Both the position numbers and the translations under genes were made by a program. DNA of 29,232 nt from a virus: IMG/VR virus record IMGVR_UViG_3300021964_000354, positions 1 to 29,232 of that record, one strand, 5' to 3'. The notes under the pieces were generated by a model that saw nothing but the letters and a program-made list of their open reading frames with translations, did not search any database and had not been told where the DNA came from. Each line of letters begins with the position of its first letter. Position 1 is the stretch's first letter. This document shows, piece by piece, positions 1 to 11,500 of the stretch.

Positions 1-304
1 CTGTGTATGACATTTTTACACCCTTATGGAATATCTGTGTTACCTGGGTATAAGCTCCTCTATTTCGACCAAGGTATTCAGTTGGCGCTCCGCCTTCTGT
101 ACCTTCTGTTGGTGCTGATGAAATAGTAGCGTTATCGGCTGTTTGGAATTGGAAGAAAGTTGATTGTATCACTTTTCCGCCACCAGTTAAGCCTCCCATA
201 GCAGATAAGAAAGGTGTTCTTTGTCCTCCGACTTTAAACAATTCTCCTTGAAAATTATTAATGTCTGAGGCGTAGATTGGGTCTGGGGTTGTTATTGCTC
301 CCAT
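1..304 (-). CDS. Major capsid protein, SU10-type, 3' end cut by window edge
   Basis: The reading frame begins with ATG at 304 and is open to base 1, giving the first 101 residues. The N-terminus (MGAITTPDPIYASDINNFQG) and the following ELFKVGGQRTPFLSAMGG stretch match what I know of SU10-like (DUF5309-type) HK97-fold major capsid proteins, which build the icosahedral shell. A good Shine-Dalgarno AGGAGAAG lies 8 bases before the ATG. It follows a scaffold-like gene, the usual scaffold-then-capsid order. The C-terminal part lies beyond the window, so length and fold cannot be checked. The family assignment comes from remembered motif similarity, not a search. Confidence 0.8.
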   Translation of the reverse strand, partial: MGAITTPDPIYASDINNFQGELFKVGGQRTPFLSAMGGLTGGGKVIQSTFFQFQTADNATISSAPTEGTEGGAPTEYLGRNRGAYTQVTQIFHKGVKMSYT

Positions 305-361
305 ATTTATCTTCTCCTAAATTATTACTATTACTATTACTTTGAAGAAGATTCAGAAAAC

Positions 362-841
362 TTATCTTAGTTTATCTTTACCTTCTTCTAAGACAGAAAG
401 TTTTGCTGCTATTGAGTTTCTAACACTTCCAGTTTTTTCTATTTCACGAATCTGTGAAGTCACATCTGTGTTGAAGTTATCAACTACTGAGTTCTGTTGT
501 ATGTTATTTAGGCGCTCTTGTGATTGCTCTGTACTTTGTACAGCTTCTTGTAATCTGTCTTGTTGCCCAAATTCTACTCCGAACTCTTCTGATGCGTACC
601 CTTGGATTCCCTCTACAGTTAAATCACCTTCGTACATCATCTCAACAGCTTTGCCGACACCTTTTGCAGTGTCTAACCCTGCTTGTTGAAAAACATTTTG
701 TCTTTCTTTAGCTTCAAATTCAGCAACTTTACTTTTAAGAAACTCGTTTTGCTCTCTCATCTCTTTCCAGTTTTTATCACTGCTTGTAGCTTGTTCTGAG
801 TTATTCAGTTCTTCTGTCATATTCTTTTGTCCATTCTTCAC
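362..841 (-). CDS. Scaffold-like capsid assembly protein
   Basis: This 159-residue protein is highly charged, rich in Glu, Gln, Lys and Asn, and has no cysteine. Residues 20-50 and 95-155 look helical or coiled-coil (heptad-like KSKVAEFEAKERQN and later ERLNNIQQN). It lies directly upstream of the major capsid gene, where phage scaffolding proteins normally sit, so a role in procapsid assembly is inferred from size, composition and position. The start is uncertain: ATG at 841 has no clear ribosome site, and ATG at 820 (MTEELNN, 152 residues) is equally possible. A 24-codon GTG frame (890-816) overlaps the 5' end in another frame. Confidence 0.6.
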   Translation of the reverse strand: MKNGQKNMTEELNNSEQATSSDKNWKEMREQNEFLKSKVAEFEAKERQNVFQQAGLDTAKGVGKAVEMMYEGDLTVEGIQGYASEEFGVEFGQQDRLQEAVQSTEQSQERLNNIQQNSVVDNFNTDVTSQIREIEKTGSVRNSIAAKLSVLEEGKDKLR

Positions 842-890
842 ACGCTTTTTTTACAAGTGGTGTATGAGTAGCCACTGCTTTTAGTCTACG
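816..890 (-). CDS. Possible 24-residue overlapping microprotein
   Basis: A frame opens with GTG at 890 and encodes MATHTPLVKKACEEWTKE followed by a short basic end, stopping inside the 5' end of the scaffold-like gene. There is no Shine-Dalgarno. A TAGACT hexamer lies 7 bases before the GTG, which would fit a leaderless transcript, or the frame may only be a leader that couples translation to the scaffold gene. No family is recognised. It may be chance. Confidence 0.2.
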
Positions 891-910
891 CTACTGTTTT
901 TAATTTGACA

Positions 911-935
911 GGTCTTGTCAGTAGGCATCAAGACC
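911..935. repeat. Inverted repeat GGTCTTG / CAAGACC in the gap before the scaffold gene
   Basis: A perfect 7-bp inverted repeat (911-917 with 929-935) has an 11-base spacer. An overlapping palindrome TGACA-5-TGTCA spans 906-920. There is no T-run on the leftward strand, so it is unlikely to be an intrinsic terminator. It lies between a candidate promoter (994-999) and the scaffold gene, so it could be an operator, an attenuator or an RNA processing site. Confidence 0.4.
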
Positions 936-993
936 GATTACAATTCTAGGTCTATTTTTTATTTCGGACCTTAGTACAAAATTAGCTAAGGCT

Positions 994-1031
994 AGTATAC
1001 CATATATAGTGGTTGTGCAAGTTGTTTAAAC
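994..1031 (-). promoter_or_regulatory. Candidate leftward promoter with GTTTAAAC for scaffold and capsid genes
   Basis: On the leftward strand TATACT (999-994) is a good -10 box. ACTTGC lies 17 bases upstream as a weak -35, and the palindrome GTTTAAAC is at 1024-1031, just outside the -35. The 194-bp gap 842-1035 is the only sizeable break in the late operon, so a separate promoter for the highly expressed capsid genes is plausible. The + strand shows TATACCATATATAGT (996-1010), repeated exactly at 19544-19558. Confidence 0.45.
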
Positions 1032-1035
1032 AGGT

Positions 1036-2091
1036 TTATGCTTCTGTAAGTCCTGTAACTGCACCTGCTTGTGTAGTAACAGCACCTAGTTGTGCAGCAC
1101 TTCTTGATTCTGTTTGACGCATTATATTAATTACTTGTTGTAGTTCTTCTTGTTGACCGAGTTGAGTACCTTCCATAATATCTTGAACTGATGGTACATC
1201 TCTACCTTGTGCTAGTGCTTGTTGCTGTATACCTCTTACTTGTTGAAATCCTCGTCTTGCATTTTCAACACTAAGACCTAGACTTCTTAACTCTTCAGCA
1301 ACTTCAAAACTTATATCTGTTCCTGCTAACAATGCCTCTGCACCTATCTGTGCTGTCTGTATTGTTTGTCCTACGACATCTCTAGAAGTAATAGTGCCAG
1401 AAACAATATCTTTACCTATGTTAGGGTCTATTGCAGATAATAATATTTCTTCATCTGTGAGAACTCTACTAAAGTTTCTTAAATAAAACTCTTTGACTTC
1501 TGGTATTGATTCCAAAATATTAGTTCTTACAGCTCCTATTCTTGTACCTAACTCATCAGGTGAAACAACATTCTCTATAAGTTGTGCTTTTCTTTCAGGA
1601 GTTAATACAATATCTGGATTTATATTTATAGATTCAAACTGTCTTCTGTAACCATCTTGTATCTGTGCATACTCTGTTTCTGTGTATTTAACTGTTGCAC
1701 CATCTGGGTTTAGGTTACCTGCAAAAGATACTTTATACTCTGGAGTTTGTCTTACTGCTGCTATAGCAGAAGATTCATCATTACCATTGTCAATGTATGC
1801 TTCTACCCATGTATCTAACAATGGTTGAGAAAGTAAATTACCAAATTTTAATTGACCTTTTTCTACAATTTTATTTTTTGCTTCTTGTGTAAGTGTTGTA
1901 GAGTTACTAACTTTATTAGCTTCTTCTCCTATAGAACCTGCGTAGTTAACTCCACCTAATGTAGAAGATGCTGCTAATGCTTCTTCATAAGATTCTGTAT
2001 AACCTGCACCTGCAATTAATTCGTCAGCTCTTGTCCTGTTTACTTGAAAACCTGTTAGGTCATCTTTTCTATATAAAGTTACTTGTGCCAT
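1036..2091 (-). CDS. Virion-type structural protein, unknown function (351 aa)
   Basis: I do not recognise a family. The protein is acidic, Gln/Glu/Ala-rich and mostly helical in appearance. The C-terminal 80 residues (QQVRGIQQQALAQGRD onward) are glutamine-rich and coiled-coil-like, ending in an Ala/Gly/Thr-rich tail. No signal peptide or membrane segment is visible. Its ATG overlaps the stop of the preceding 486-codon gene (TAATG), so the two are probably translationally coupled. It is the last of a five-gene run of large proteins between portal and scaffold, which suggests a virion component, possibly an internal or ejected protein. TTGCACAACC and GTTTAAAC follow the stop codon. Confidence 0.75.
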   Translation of the reverse strand: MAQVTLYRKDDLTGFQVNRTRADELIAGAGYTESYEEALAASSTLGGVNYAGSIGEEANKVSNSTTLTQEAKNKIVEKGQLKFGNLLSQPLLDTWVEAYIDNGNDESSAIAAVRQTPEYKVSFAGNLNPDGATVKYTETEYAQIQDGYRRQFESININPDIVLTPERKAQLIENVVSPDELGTRIGAVRTNILESIPEVKEFYLRNFSRVLTDEEILLSAIDPNIGKDIVSGTITSRDVVGQTIQTAQIGAEALLAGTDISFEVAEELRSLGLSVENARRGFQQVRGIQQQALAQGRDVPSVQDIMEGTQLGQQEELQQVINIMRQTESRSAAQLGAVTTQAGAVTGLTEA

Positions 2092-3551
2092 TATGTTGCA
2101 AATCCTCTCGATACACCTGTTGCACTAATACCCAATGAACTTGCTATATCATCAGTTGTTGTACCAAATACTTTTGCATTGTCATTGTTTAAACCATATA
2201 TAGTAACTAGCTTACTAGCTTCTGTTTGGTCATTAGATTGTAATATTTTCAACCAAACATCAGAAGTTTCACTCATTCTTTCTCCTAATTTAGTGAAGGT
2301 AAAGTTTCTCCAAGGTGTTGCTATCTCTTCATAAGTAAGATTCTCGTCATACATACTTGTAGGAAAAATACCTTTTCTCATAGCTTTAAATTTATCATTA
2401 AGCATTTGTGTACCAACTTGCTGGGATTCTGCATTTCTAAAATCTGCAGCTAAAGAAGACTGTGTAGCTGTATCAAGTTGTCCATATAAAGGACCTAGCC
2501 ATTTGTATGCTGTATTTTGTACAGTTGCATAACCTGATTTAGTCTGTGATAGTTTGCCTTTACCTTCTAACCAATCAGTTACATTACTATCTACCTCTAT
2601 ACTTGATTCATCATCTGCAATAGCTAGTACCTGAAACTCTGCGTAATTCTTTGTAAATTGACCAGTAGTAACCATATCTCCAAACCACTGTCCAAATGTT
2701 TTACCTGTGTTCTCATCAAAAATACTATCTGCATTTTGTACACCTGATGTCTTTAACTTCTGTGTATAAATTAATCTGTTCTCATCTCTAAGAGCCACAG
2801 CATCTGCAGGTAAGTTTTCATCATCAATACCTCTTGCTTTTGATAATGTTAACCAATCTATTACTTCTTCTGTTGCATTTTCAAACCAGTCAGTTGCTCC
2901 CCACTCTTCAGCAGTAATATCTCTATCTTCTACTAAACCTTGAATCCACAGATTACGAAGTTCTTCATCTGTTTCTAACCATGGTCTTGCATCTATTGCA
3001 GCATCCATAAGTTCTGTAAATCCTTTGAAAGGTGATGTACCTTGCAAAATAACATTAGGTGGCAACTCTGCTAAAGAGTCACCAAAGAATACTGAAGATG
3101 TCCATGTATCATCATCAACTGTTATTTCTTGTGGTTTAGGTCTTCCACTAAAAAATTGTCTTATCTCTTCATCAGTAGAGGCATATCGCATAAAGAATGG
3201 TTGACCAGGTACTTGCCAAACAACATATTTGACTCCATCTCTTACCCATATTTGTGTATTCTGAAATGCTTCGTTAGAAGTTGCTACTGTTGTTCCAACT
3301 GTTGACTCTCCATTGTCTACAATCTCTTCTGTCACAACTTCATCTTCTTCTACTGGTTCTAATAAATAGTTCCAATACACTTCGTTTAAATCTGTTTCTT
3401 GAAATTCCTCTAGTGTAAAAGGTCCGAAACTAGAGTATAAATTACTAGCGTAGTTTTTATACGCATCATAATCTAAATTCTTTCCTGATGCTGCTCCATT
3501 AACTGTTATGTAGTCGTTTAATGTTTTTATAAAAATTTCAAATTCTGTCAT
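2091..3551 (-). CDS. Large acidic virion-type protein, unknown function (486 aa)
   Basis: The protein is acidic and rich in aromatic residues and Glu/Asp. An N-terminal helical segment is followed by a low-complexity acidic stretch near residues 70-90 (EPVEEDEVVTEEIVDN) that looks like a linker. No cysteine clusters or membrane segments are seen. I chose ATG at 3551 (MTEFEIF); a TTG 9 bases upstream would add MNN but sits too close to its AAGAAGG. The start lies just past the stop of the lysozyme-like gene. The operon context with portal and giant protein suggests a structural or injected protein. The reading frame contains one GTTTAAAC (2187-2194) followed directly by CATATATAGT. Confidence 0.75.
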   Translation of the reverse strand: MTEFEIFIKTLNDYITVNGAASGKNLDYDAYKNYASNLYSSFGPFTLEEFQETDLNEVYWNYLLEPVEEDEVVTEEIVDNGESTVGTTVATSNEAFQNTQIWVRDGVKYVVWQVPGQPFFMRYASTDEEIRQFFSGRPKPQEITVDDDTWTSSVFFGDSLAELPPNVILQGTSPFKGFTELMDAAIDARPWLETDEELRNLWIQGLVEDRDITAEEWGATDWFENATEEVIDWLTLSKARGIDDENLPADAVALRDENRLIYTQKLKTSGVQNADSIFDENTGKTFGQWFGDMVTTGQFTKNYAEFQVLAIADDESSIEVDSNVTDWLEGKGKLSQTKSGYATVQNTAYKWLGPLYGQLDTATQSSLAADFRNAESQQVGTQMLNDKFKAMRKGIFPTSMYDENLTYEEIATPWRNFTFTKLGERMSETSDVWLKILQSNDQTEASKLVTIYGLNNDNAKVFGTTTDDIASSLGISATGVSRGFAT

Positions 3552-3552
3552 G

Positions 3553-4479
3553 TTATTCAAGACCTTCTTGTCTTAACTCTTGTACCTTTTTTCGTGCTTG
3601 AAGACTTTTAATATACTGTTTATTTCTTTCTTTGTATTCAAATGGTGATAAACCTAATGGTTCTCTTATTTTATTAACATAAGAAGCCATCATTTTTACG
3701 AACAACTCTGCACTCAATTTGTCTTCAGGCATAAACATAGGTGGAACACCAAACTGATTAGTAATACCTTCACTTCTAGATTCTGTATCTACTTCTCTAG
3801 GTGGTGTACCCATACTTCTTGTAGTAGTATCTATGTCAGAAGTTTCAGGAACTGTTGTGCTTGGTACAGGACCTGGTTCAAATCCATCTTCAGGCACTGG
3901 TATACCTCTATCATCTGGGGTATTTTGATACTCTACTACTTGGTTTTCTAAATCTTTTTTTAATGCTTGTGCGTCTTCATTGTCTAAGTCCATAAACTTT
4001 TTAGTTGTTAATACATACATAACATCCATAGCTTCTTTATCATCATTAGTCTTTAAATCTTTTTTCTTTTGCTCTAAAATATATTTAAACACTAATGCGT
4101 TGTCGTTTAGATTAGCTCTTTTAGCAAACCAGTCAGCAACAAATGCTTTTTGATTATCTGTAAAATTTAATAATGATTCTTGACCAGGTTGTGCAACATT
4201 AGAGATTAGTACTTTATCTTGTGCATCAGAAACTTCAGGAATAATAACTCCTAATTCTTTCATAGCTTTGTATATGCCTGGAGCCATACTATCTATGTTG
4301 GCTTGGAATATTCCCCATGATGGAGATACTTTATCTAAAGCATCTCTTACAAAAGGCACACCATCAACTCTTGATTCGTAACCTGCAATAGGTACTACAT
4401 ATTCAATAACCTCTTCTACAATACCAACACTTCTAAGTGCTTCTATAACTTCTGGTACTGAGTAACTGTCTTGTTCCAT
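3553..4479 (-). CDS. Virion protein with lysozyme-like (transglycosylase) domain
   Basis: The N-terminal 70 residues show the lysozyme-superfamily pattern: a candidate catalytic Glu in IAGYESRVDG (Glu35) and, about 20 residues later, SWGIFQANID (54-63), which corresponds to the conserved S-x-G-L/I-x-Q-I/N motif of SLT-type lytic transglycosylases. The middle is Pro/Thr/Ser/Glu-rich (about 185-230) and linker-like; the C-terminus (240-308) is basic and helical. In the virion such enzymes cut peptidoglycan locally during DNA entry. Its position within the run of large structural genes supports a virion-associated lysin rather than the release endolysin, which is probably in the 28 kb cassette. 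The ATG overlaps the upstream stop (TAATG). The domain call rests on motifs only. Confidence 0.6.
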   Translation of the reverse strand: MEQDSYSVPEVIEALRSVGIVEEVIEYVVPIAGYESRVDGVPFVRDALDKVSPSWGIFQANIDSMAPGIYKAMKELGVIIPEVSDAQDKVLISNVAQPGQESLLNFTDNQKAFVADWFAKRANLNDNALVFKYILEQKKKDLKTNDDKEAMDVMYVLTTKKFMDLDNEDAQALKKDLENQVVEYQNTPDDRGIPVPEDGFEPGPVPSTTVPETSDIDTTTRSMGTPPREVDTESRSEGITNQFGVPPMFMPEDKLSAELFVKMMASYVNKIREPLGLSPFEYKERNKQYIKSLQARKKVQELRQEGLE

Positions 4480-5552
4480 TATCCTGTTCCTCTAGGTGCA
4501 GACTTTCTTTCTACTGCTGCTAATCCTTGTAAGTTTCTTGTCATCCTAGCAAATGTCTTATCTTCTTCTCCTGAAGCTACAGCTAGTTCTTCTCTAGGTG
4601 CAAATATCTCATCAAGTATTTCATCTGTTTCTTCAGACAACACATCTTCAACATCTGGTTCTTGTGCTTCTACACCAGGAATAAATGCGGTTGTACCTGA
4701 TAGTGGGTCATAAGATAACTGGTCTTGTGTACCAACTTGTACTTCTCCTAGTTGACCTTCTACTTCTTCTATAGCACCACCAAGTTTCTTGTTGATAATA
4801 CCAAGTTCGTATGAAGATAACTTAGCACCTTTTCTAGCTTCTGCTCCTGCTATAACACTGTCTGCAAAATCACTAAGGTCTTCTTCTGAAAATTCGTATT
4901 TACCTGTTGCGTAAGCTCTTTGTGCTTGTGCTGATTCGTTCATCATCTTTGCTGATGACAACCAAGACATTTTACCACCATTGTTCATACTGAAATCCAA
5001 TACTAACTTCATACCTTTTAATGTTTCTGCATCTAGATAAGTTCCATAAGTTTTGTCTAAATTAATTAAACCTGCATTTGCAAGAAGGTTTTTAGTTTGT
5101 ACTCTTGTAGCAGGAGGAAGGTTGTTAAACTGTGCTGCTATATCTTTTTGATAATAGATAAACTTAAACGACTCACCACTACCAAACAACTTGCTTCTTT
5201 CTTCTTGATAGTCATCACTCCTTAAAAATATCTCTGCAGGAACATCTTTAGTTTTAGGAAGACCTGATTCTGGGTCAGTTCCTCCTACTTCTACTTTGTA
5301 TACTTTTTGAAAGTTCTTTCCTAATGGTTTATTAGGGTCTGTACTTGTTCCCTGTATTAAGTCCATAAACTCTTCTACACTAAATGTTGTTTGACTATTA
5401 ACATTTGGACCTAAAACACCTGGTGCTTCAGCTATTTGTCCTGGTGAAACAACTCCTGTATCCTCTGGTTCATCAGGCATAAGAAAAGATGTACCTTCTG
5501 GTACTACATTTTCTACTGGTTCTGTTTCTACATGTCCTGGTATATGTGGCAT
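4479..5552 (-). CDS. Virion-type protein, unknown function (357 aa)
   Basis: No family is recognised. The N-terminal 55 residues are Pro/Glu/Val-rich and look disordered. Residues 56-250 look globular, with YYQKDIAAQFNNLPP and helical stretches. The C-terminal 80 residues are again acidic and low in complexity (DVEDVLSEETDEILDEI), ending in a short basic tail. The start overlaps the stop of the giant gene (TAATG), so it is translationally coupled in the late operon. A role as an internal virion protein or as a partner of the giant protein is inferred from position only. Confidence 0.75.
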   Translation of the reverse strand: MPHIPGHVETEPVENVVPEGTSFLMPDEPEDTGVVSPGQIAEAPGVLGPNVNSQTTFSVEEFMDLIQGTSTDPNKPLGKNFQKVYKVEVGGTDPESGLPKTKDVPAEIFLRSDDYQEERSKLFGSGESFKFIYYQKDIAAQFNNLPPATRVQTKNLLANAGLINLDKTYGTYLDAETLKGMKLVLDFSMNNGGKMSWLSSAKMMNESAQAQRAYATGKYEFSEEDLSDFADSVIAGAEARKGAKLSSYELGIINKKLGGAIEEVEGQLGEVQVGTQDQLSYDPLSGTTAFIPGVEAQEPDVEDVLSEETDEILDEIFAPREELAVASGEEDKTFARMTRNLQGLAAVERKSAPRGTG

Positions 5553-8500
5553 TAGTTGGTGACTCCAAATCTGTTTAGCTCGTAACTAAATACTTCATCA
5601 AATACTACCATAAAAAGTGGTTCTTTTGCTATAATCTCGTAGGCTTTATCATATAATCTCATTCTTACTTCTTGTGCCTCTGTACTAGGGTCTGTAATAA
5701 TCCAGTTAATTGCACTACTTTCATTAGGATAATTTCTTATTTTCTGCACTGCACTGATTGCATTTTGTCTAGTATTGACATAATCTTTCAATGATGGTGT
5801 TATATCAAACTCATCAAACCTAGAATCTTTAGTTGTTCGTACTAGATAATCTACAAGAACATCATTAGATAATCTTTCGGGTAATTCTCCACCTAATACT
5901 TTATTCATTTGTTCTGACTTTCCATAAGCCATAGGAAACCAGTTACCTACTTGTGCATCAATAGCAGCGTTAGCTGCTTGTATATTGGCATTTGTATCTG
6001 TACCTGTTGCTATAAGACTTTGTAGTTTATTATCTTTTGCAGCTCTAGATACCATAGATGCTAAATATCTTTGTACTTCTAGATACATCTCATCACCATT
6101 CTTAGGTGTAATTAATCCTAAGTATTTAACAGACTGATAACCACTGAAATCAATTTTTCCTTCGTCTATTTCTCTAGAGAAGTATGTGAGAACAGGACCA
6201 AAGTCTTCTGCTAACTCTGGATGAGAGTTAACAAATTCATATTCTTTTGTTGTTCTAGGAACTCTACCTGCTTCAGATACTGTCTTACCTCTTACTTGCA
6301 GTCCTGCAGATGTTAATTGTTCTGTAATATTGTATTTATCTAAACCTAATAGTCTTACTACTTCTAACAATGCGTAGTACTCACCTTGTTTAGGACCAAG
6401 AACTGTTACCCATTGTTTTCTTTGGTCTTGATAAAAACCATGTATAGCTGATAGTTCAACCATGTTGTTGTAAGCTACACCTGCTTCATATCCTTCTTTG
6501 TCATACCATTCTTCAAAGTTTTGTTGGTTACCTTCAATCTTGTACAAAACATTTAACTTAGGTGCAAATGGGCTTACAAATCTATCCCATGTTCTAATTG
6601 TGTACAAGTTTTCTCTAACTAATGCTCCTACTTCCTGTAAAGCATCTACATCTCCTGTGAGTTCAGGATGTAACTGTGCTGCAATTTGCATACCATTTGT
6701 AGTTGCTGCTAACCATAAATCTTCATCTAATCCTTCTAAACCTACATTGTCCCCTACTGCCATAATCCAGTTCTGAGCAACAGAAGGTGTAGACATTTTA
6801 AATAACTCTGAAGGTATCTCTTTTAAAGATAGAGGCTCATTTGTAAAAGGTAATGGAAAACCCGCCATAATGTTTTTCTCTACCCATTTTTTTCCTGAAG
6901 GTTTATCTCTTAAAACAAATCCTAAAGGAAAAGTAATTCCATCACCTAATGATGGTAAGTAACCTACGCCACCAACACCTAATGATTTTAGAGGAAACCC
7001 TCTCTTTATATACACTCTGCTGTCTTCATTAGATACATCTTCTGTAGCACTGCCACCTAAATCTGATTTAGTGTGTACCTGTAAAGGTGTACCTGCAGTA
7101 GGCATAAACAAATACAAATCTCCAAATCTATCTTCTACTATAACATTTTCTTCTATACCTCTTCTTGTACCTTGACCTATCTGCACAGCAGCTTTTGGAT
7201 TGTTTGCAATAAGCAACATATACCTACCTACATATTCACGATATGCTTCAAAGAAAGCAAAACCACTTCTGTATGCTTGTGCAAAGTATCCTCGTTCAGT
7301 TAAGTTGTACAGCAAGTTAGCGTTAGCTTCCATAGCGGCTTCTAAAGCTCTTTCATGTATGTCCATAGCACTAAGGTTTCTTGTAATATCTGCTCTAACA
7401 TCATTCATGTCTAATACTGATGTGTACTGCCACTCAGTAGTGTTTTGCATTATGCTGTTTGTTCTTGGATTAAATACTTCTAGTTGTTTGTTTTTCCTAT
7501 CAAAAATACCTTTGATGAAAGATTGTTCAAATATACTATCAGGTACAAATGCTTTTTCATCAATCTCTACACCTTGTCTGCTTTGTAAATAATTCTTTCC
7601 TCTAACAATTACATCATCACCTAAAGCCTTAACTTGTTTCTCATTAAGTAATTTCTTACCTTTAGTTCTTAGTAAGTTATAAACTGCAGAGTTGTGTATA
7701 AGCTCATGTGTATCATCATACTTAAATATTAAATCTCCATTTTTAGCAAGGTATGTTTCTCCAAAAGATAACTGGTCAGCAGCTAAACCAAGGTACTTAA
7801 CCTTGTTATAAGCAGCAACACTAGCTACTTCTCTTGTATCTTTAACACCTCTGTTAAGTTTTACAGAAACATCTAAGTACCACTCACCTCTTGCTTCATC
7901 CCATCTTCCACCTAAGACATGGTCTACAAGTCTTAGCTTATCCTGATTATCTCTGACAAACATAGAAACAGCATCTTTAGTTAGCGAGTCTTTTCCTGCA
8001 AGAACTAACTGTCTTGTTTTGTATGGTGATACAAATAAACTTACTTCTTTACCCCATGATTCAGGGTTACCTAAATCTAAACTAAAACCATCTTTATTAT
8101 TTTGTGTAAACCTATACACATCATCAACAAGTTCATCTGTAATATCTTGTTTCTTTACAGCTACAGTTATTTTTTTACCTAAAGATTTTTCTATAGTCTT
8201 TCTTCCTACATCAAAAGTTATCTCACCTGTATATCTGTTAGGTTGTGATTTACCTTTAGTAGAAGATTGAAATTTAGCTCTCATCTCTGTTAGGTTTATT
8301 TGCTTATTAGATAAACCAAGGATGTTTTCTAATCCTTCTCTTGTAGCACCAGGTTTAGATAGGTATTCTTCAGCTTCTTTTAAGATAATGTCTATATCAG
8401 AATCTGCATATCCAGTGTCATAATTATTTTTAAGAACCTCTTTTAATTGTTGTTTGTTAGGTAATTGACCATTGTAAATTACTTCATCTTTTTTAAAGTT

Positions 8501-11500
8501 TGTAACAAATGTTCCTACTTTAGAGTCATCAAATCCTAATCTACCTTCTGCTATTGCATCTGCTGATTTATAAACAGCTTCCTCTGCTCTTTGTAAATCA
8601 GTAGTAAAAGTAATACTGTTTTTATTTAAAGGATTCTTAGCTAGATAGTTAACACTTCTGTTTCCACCTTGTTCTGTAAATACAGTAGCGGTAAATGTTG
8701 TTTCCCCTTTGTAGGTATTTTGTACAACTTTCGGCTTAATAACTTTTGACAAAACTTCGTCATACTCATCTAAAGTAGATGATGCTTTATTTGCTTGTGC
8801 TTCTAAAGTTTTAATAACATCATCTGAAAAATTAATAACGCTGTCAGGGTCGTTATGTATTTTTATTAATTCTTCTAATTCTGATTTTCTTCCAAATACT
8901 GCAAACGCTTGTACATATTCATCATAGGCTTGTTTTAGTGTAGGAATACGAATAAAACTACCTTCACCTTGTGTAGTTGCGAAATACAAAGATTGTATTA
9001 GATTTCTAAAACCATCTTTACTTAAATTAATTTCATTTTTAGTGTCTATCTTTGGATAAGGTATTTCAAATGGTAAGTTGTCTACATTTTTGTTATATAG
9101 CGTAGTAATTCTTCTTTCAGCTTTTATAGCAATATCTGTATTAAGTGAAGAAAAATCTCTAAGGTTTATATTACCTATTTTTGCATCAGCAATAACATTT
9201 AATAAATCAGCAGAACCACCTGTGTAATTGTCTATAGATTGACTGTAGTGTTTCGCTAATCTTACAAAATCTTCTGATGTTTCTACAAGACCAACTTCTA
9301 AGTTTCTTTCTTTAGGTCCTCGTATCCGAATAGCGTTGTTAGATTCTTCTACAATTTTTATAAATGCAGGTTCTGTTTCTAAAGTTTTTCCCATTTGCTC
9401 TACTGTATAACCTTGTCTTTTCATACCTGCTATAGAAGGTGCAAGTTCATCATCAACATACTTATACAAAAAATATACATAAGCCTTTACATGGTCTGCG
9501 TTACCTTTATTGATTAACTCGTGACCTGTATTTGTTACATGACGATTGTTTACAAACTTTACATCAGCAGAAAACAACTGACCTATTTCAGAAACACCGA
9601 AATTTTGTGAGTCAGAAAGAACACCTAAAGACTTTCTTACGCTTTGGGGTAAGACTTTATCTAGACCTTTAATTTCTACTGGCACAGTAGTTCTATATGG
9701 TCCAGTAATCATAGTCGTTGGTTTTATATTAAGTGCTTTAGCTAACATTCCTTCAGAGTCATTAAGCATTAACCTTAAATAATCAACAGGGTTTTTAAGT
9801 ATGTTTCTCATACCAAAAATATTCTGCTTAATAGTTCCATCTAACATAAGTTTTAAGGGATAAGACAATCTTCCTAATAAGAAAGCAGGATACCTAAATG
9901 TTCTCATAAAACCGAACATTATATTGTCGTATGTTTGTACTCCTTTTTCAAATGCTTGAAATAATATATTAGGGTCATCAAATTCTTCGTAGACATCATC
10001 AATAGCTTCTTTTAGTGGGCTACCCTCTTTCCAGAAATCTATTTCTACTCCTTCATCTTGTGCTTTTCTGACAATCTCAAACATTTCTTCTTCGCCTTCT
10101 TTGTTAATAAACTTCCTTCTAAATCTTCTTTTGTTAGAAGTAGCTCTTAACAATCCTTGTATGTCAGGTCCATGTATATCAAGATTCTTTAATTGTCCAT
10201 ATAACTCTATAGATTGTTTTGTTAGATGTACCATATCTTGTTGTGAAGCAACAGAGTTAAACATTCTATCAGTAATAATATCTACTTCCATAGGGTCGTA
10301 AAAATCTGGATTACGAGATGGTGACATTGGCTTAAAGATAGTATCATCAAAACCTTGTTTATCATTTAGATAATACTTATCAAAAAACTTTCCTATTTCA
10401 TTATCAGAAAGACCATAAGTATTTTTTAACTGTAATCCTACTTCTCCATAAATAAGTTTTTGTTTAAATATTTCTTTTGCTTGAAAATACTGACCATTAC
10501 TTATTGCAATATAAAACTCTTCTGCTAAGTCTTCTATTCTACTTTCTGGAACTTTAGCTGCATAAGCATAACGAGTAAAATACTCCATAGCTTCTTTTGT
10601 ATTATTAAGTTCTGCAGGTTTTAACTTTGGTAATTTAATATCCCTAGCTAAAACAGTATCTCTAAAGCCATTACCTCTTTTATACGCTGCATTAATACTA
10701 TCGTCTAATACTTTACTGAGTAATGCTTCTAAATTACTTTCATACAATACTTTAGATTGCAAGTATTTGTTTTTACCTCTGCCTGTAAAGTTCCCTCCAG
10801 AATACATATCTACTAAATAGCCATTCTCTATACCATCTTCTAATGTTTTAATTACATCATCTCTAGTAGTACTTGCTGCTTTTACACGATAAGCAAAGTC
10901 AGGATGAAATCCTTCGTTAATTAAAAATGTAGCAATAGGTCTTCCCTCATCTTTTGCCTGAACTATTATGTCAGCAACACTATTAAATATTTCTTTGTTC
11001 TCGTCATACACTTGTCTAAGTGTCATACCCTCATCTAGTTTTTCTGGTAAGGCTTTACCAAACGAAGTAAGAACTTCATCAAATTGTTTAGGTGTTTTTT
11101 TAAGTACACCAGAACCAGGGACAATATAGTTAAAAGGGTCTAGCGCTATATACTTAGCAACATTGATTAAACCTGCAAAGAACCCTGCCATACTTCTAGT
11201 TTTTTCGTAACCTATATCTTGTATAGCATTTTGTTTATCTAGTTCTGCTTGGTCTAGAATATTAAAATATTGTTCTCCGCTTATTGTTCCTGCATCCAAA
11301 GCATCTTGTGCTTCTTGTTCTTTTCTATCATATTCATCATCTAAGAACTGTGTAACATAGTTTGCATAACCATAGTTTGTAGATAGGTTACCTGTTAAAC
11401 CAAATACAATTCCATCACCTAAACCTACAGGTATAGCTTGACCAAAAAAAGTTTCATTAAGTTGTTGTTGTCTATCAAATTGTGGACTCATAGTTAATAA

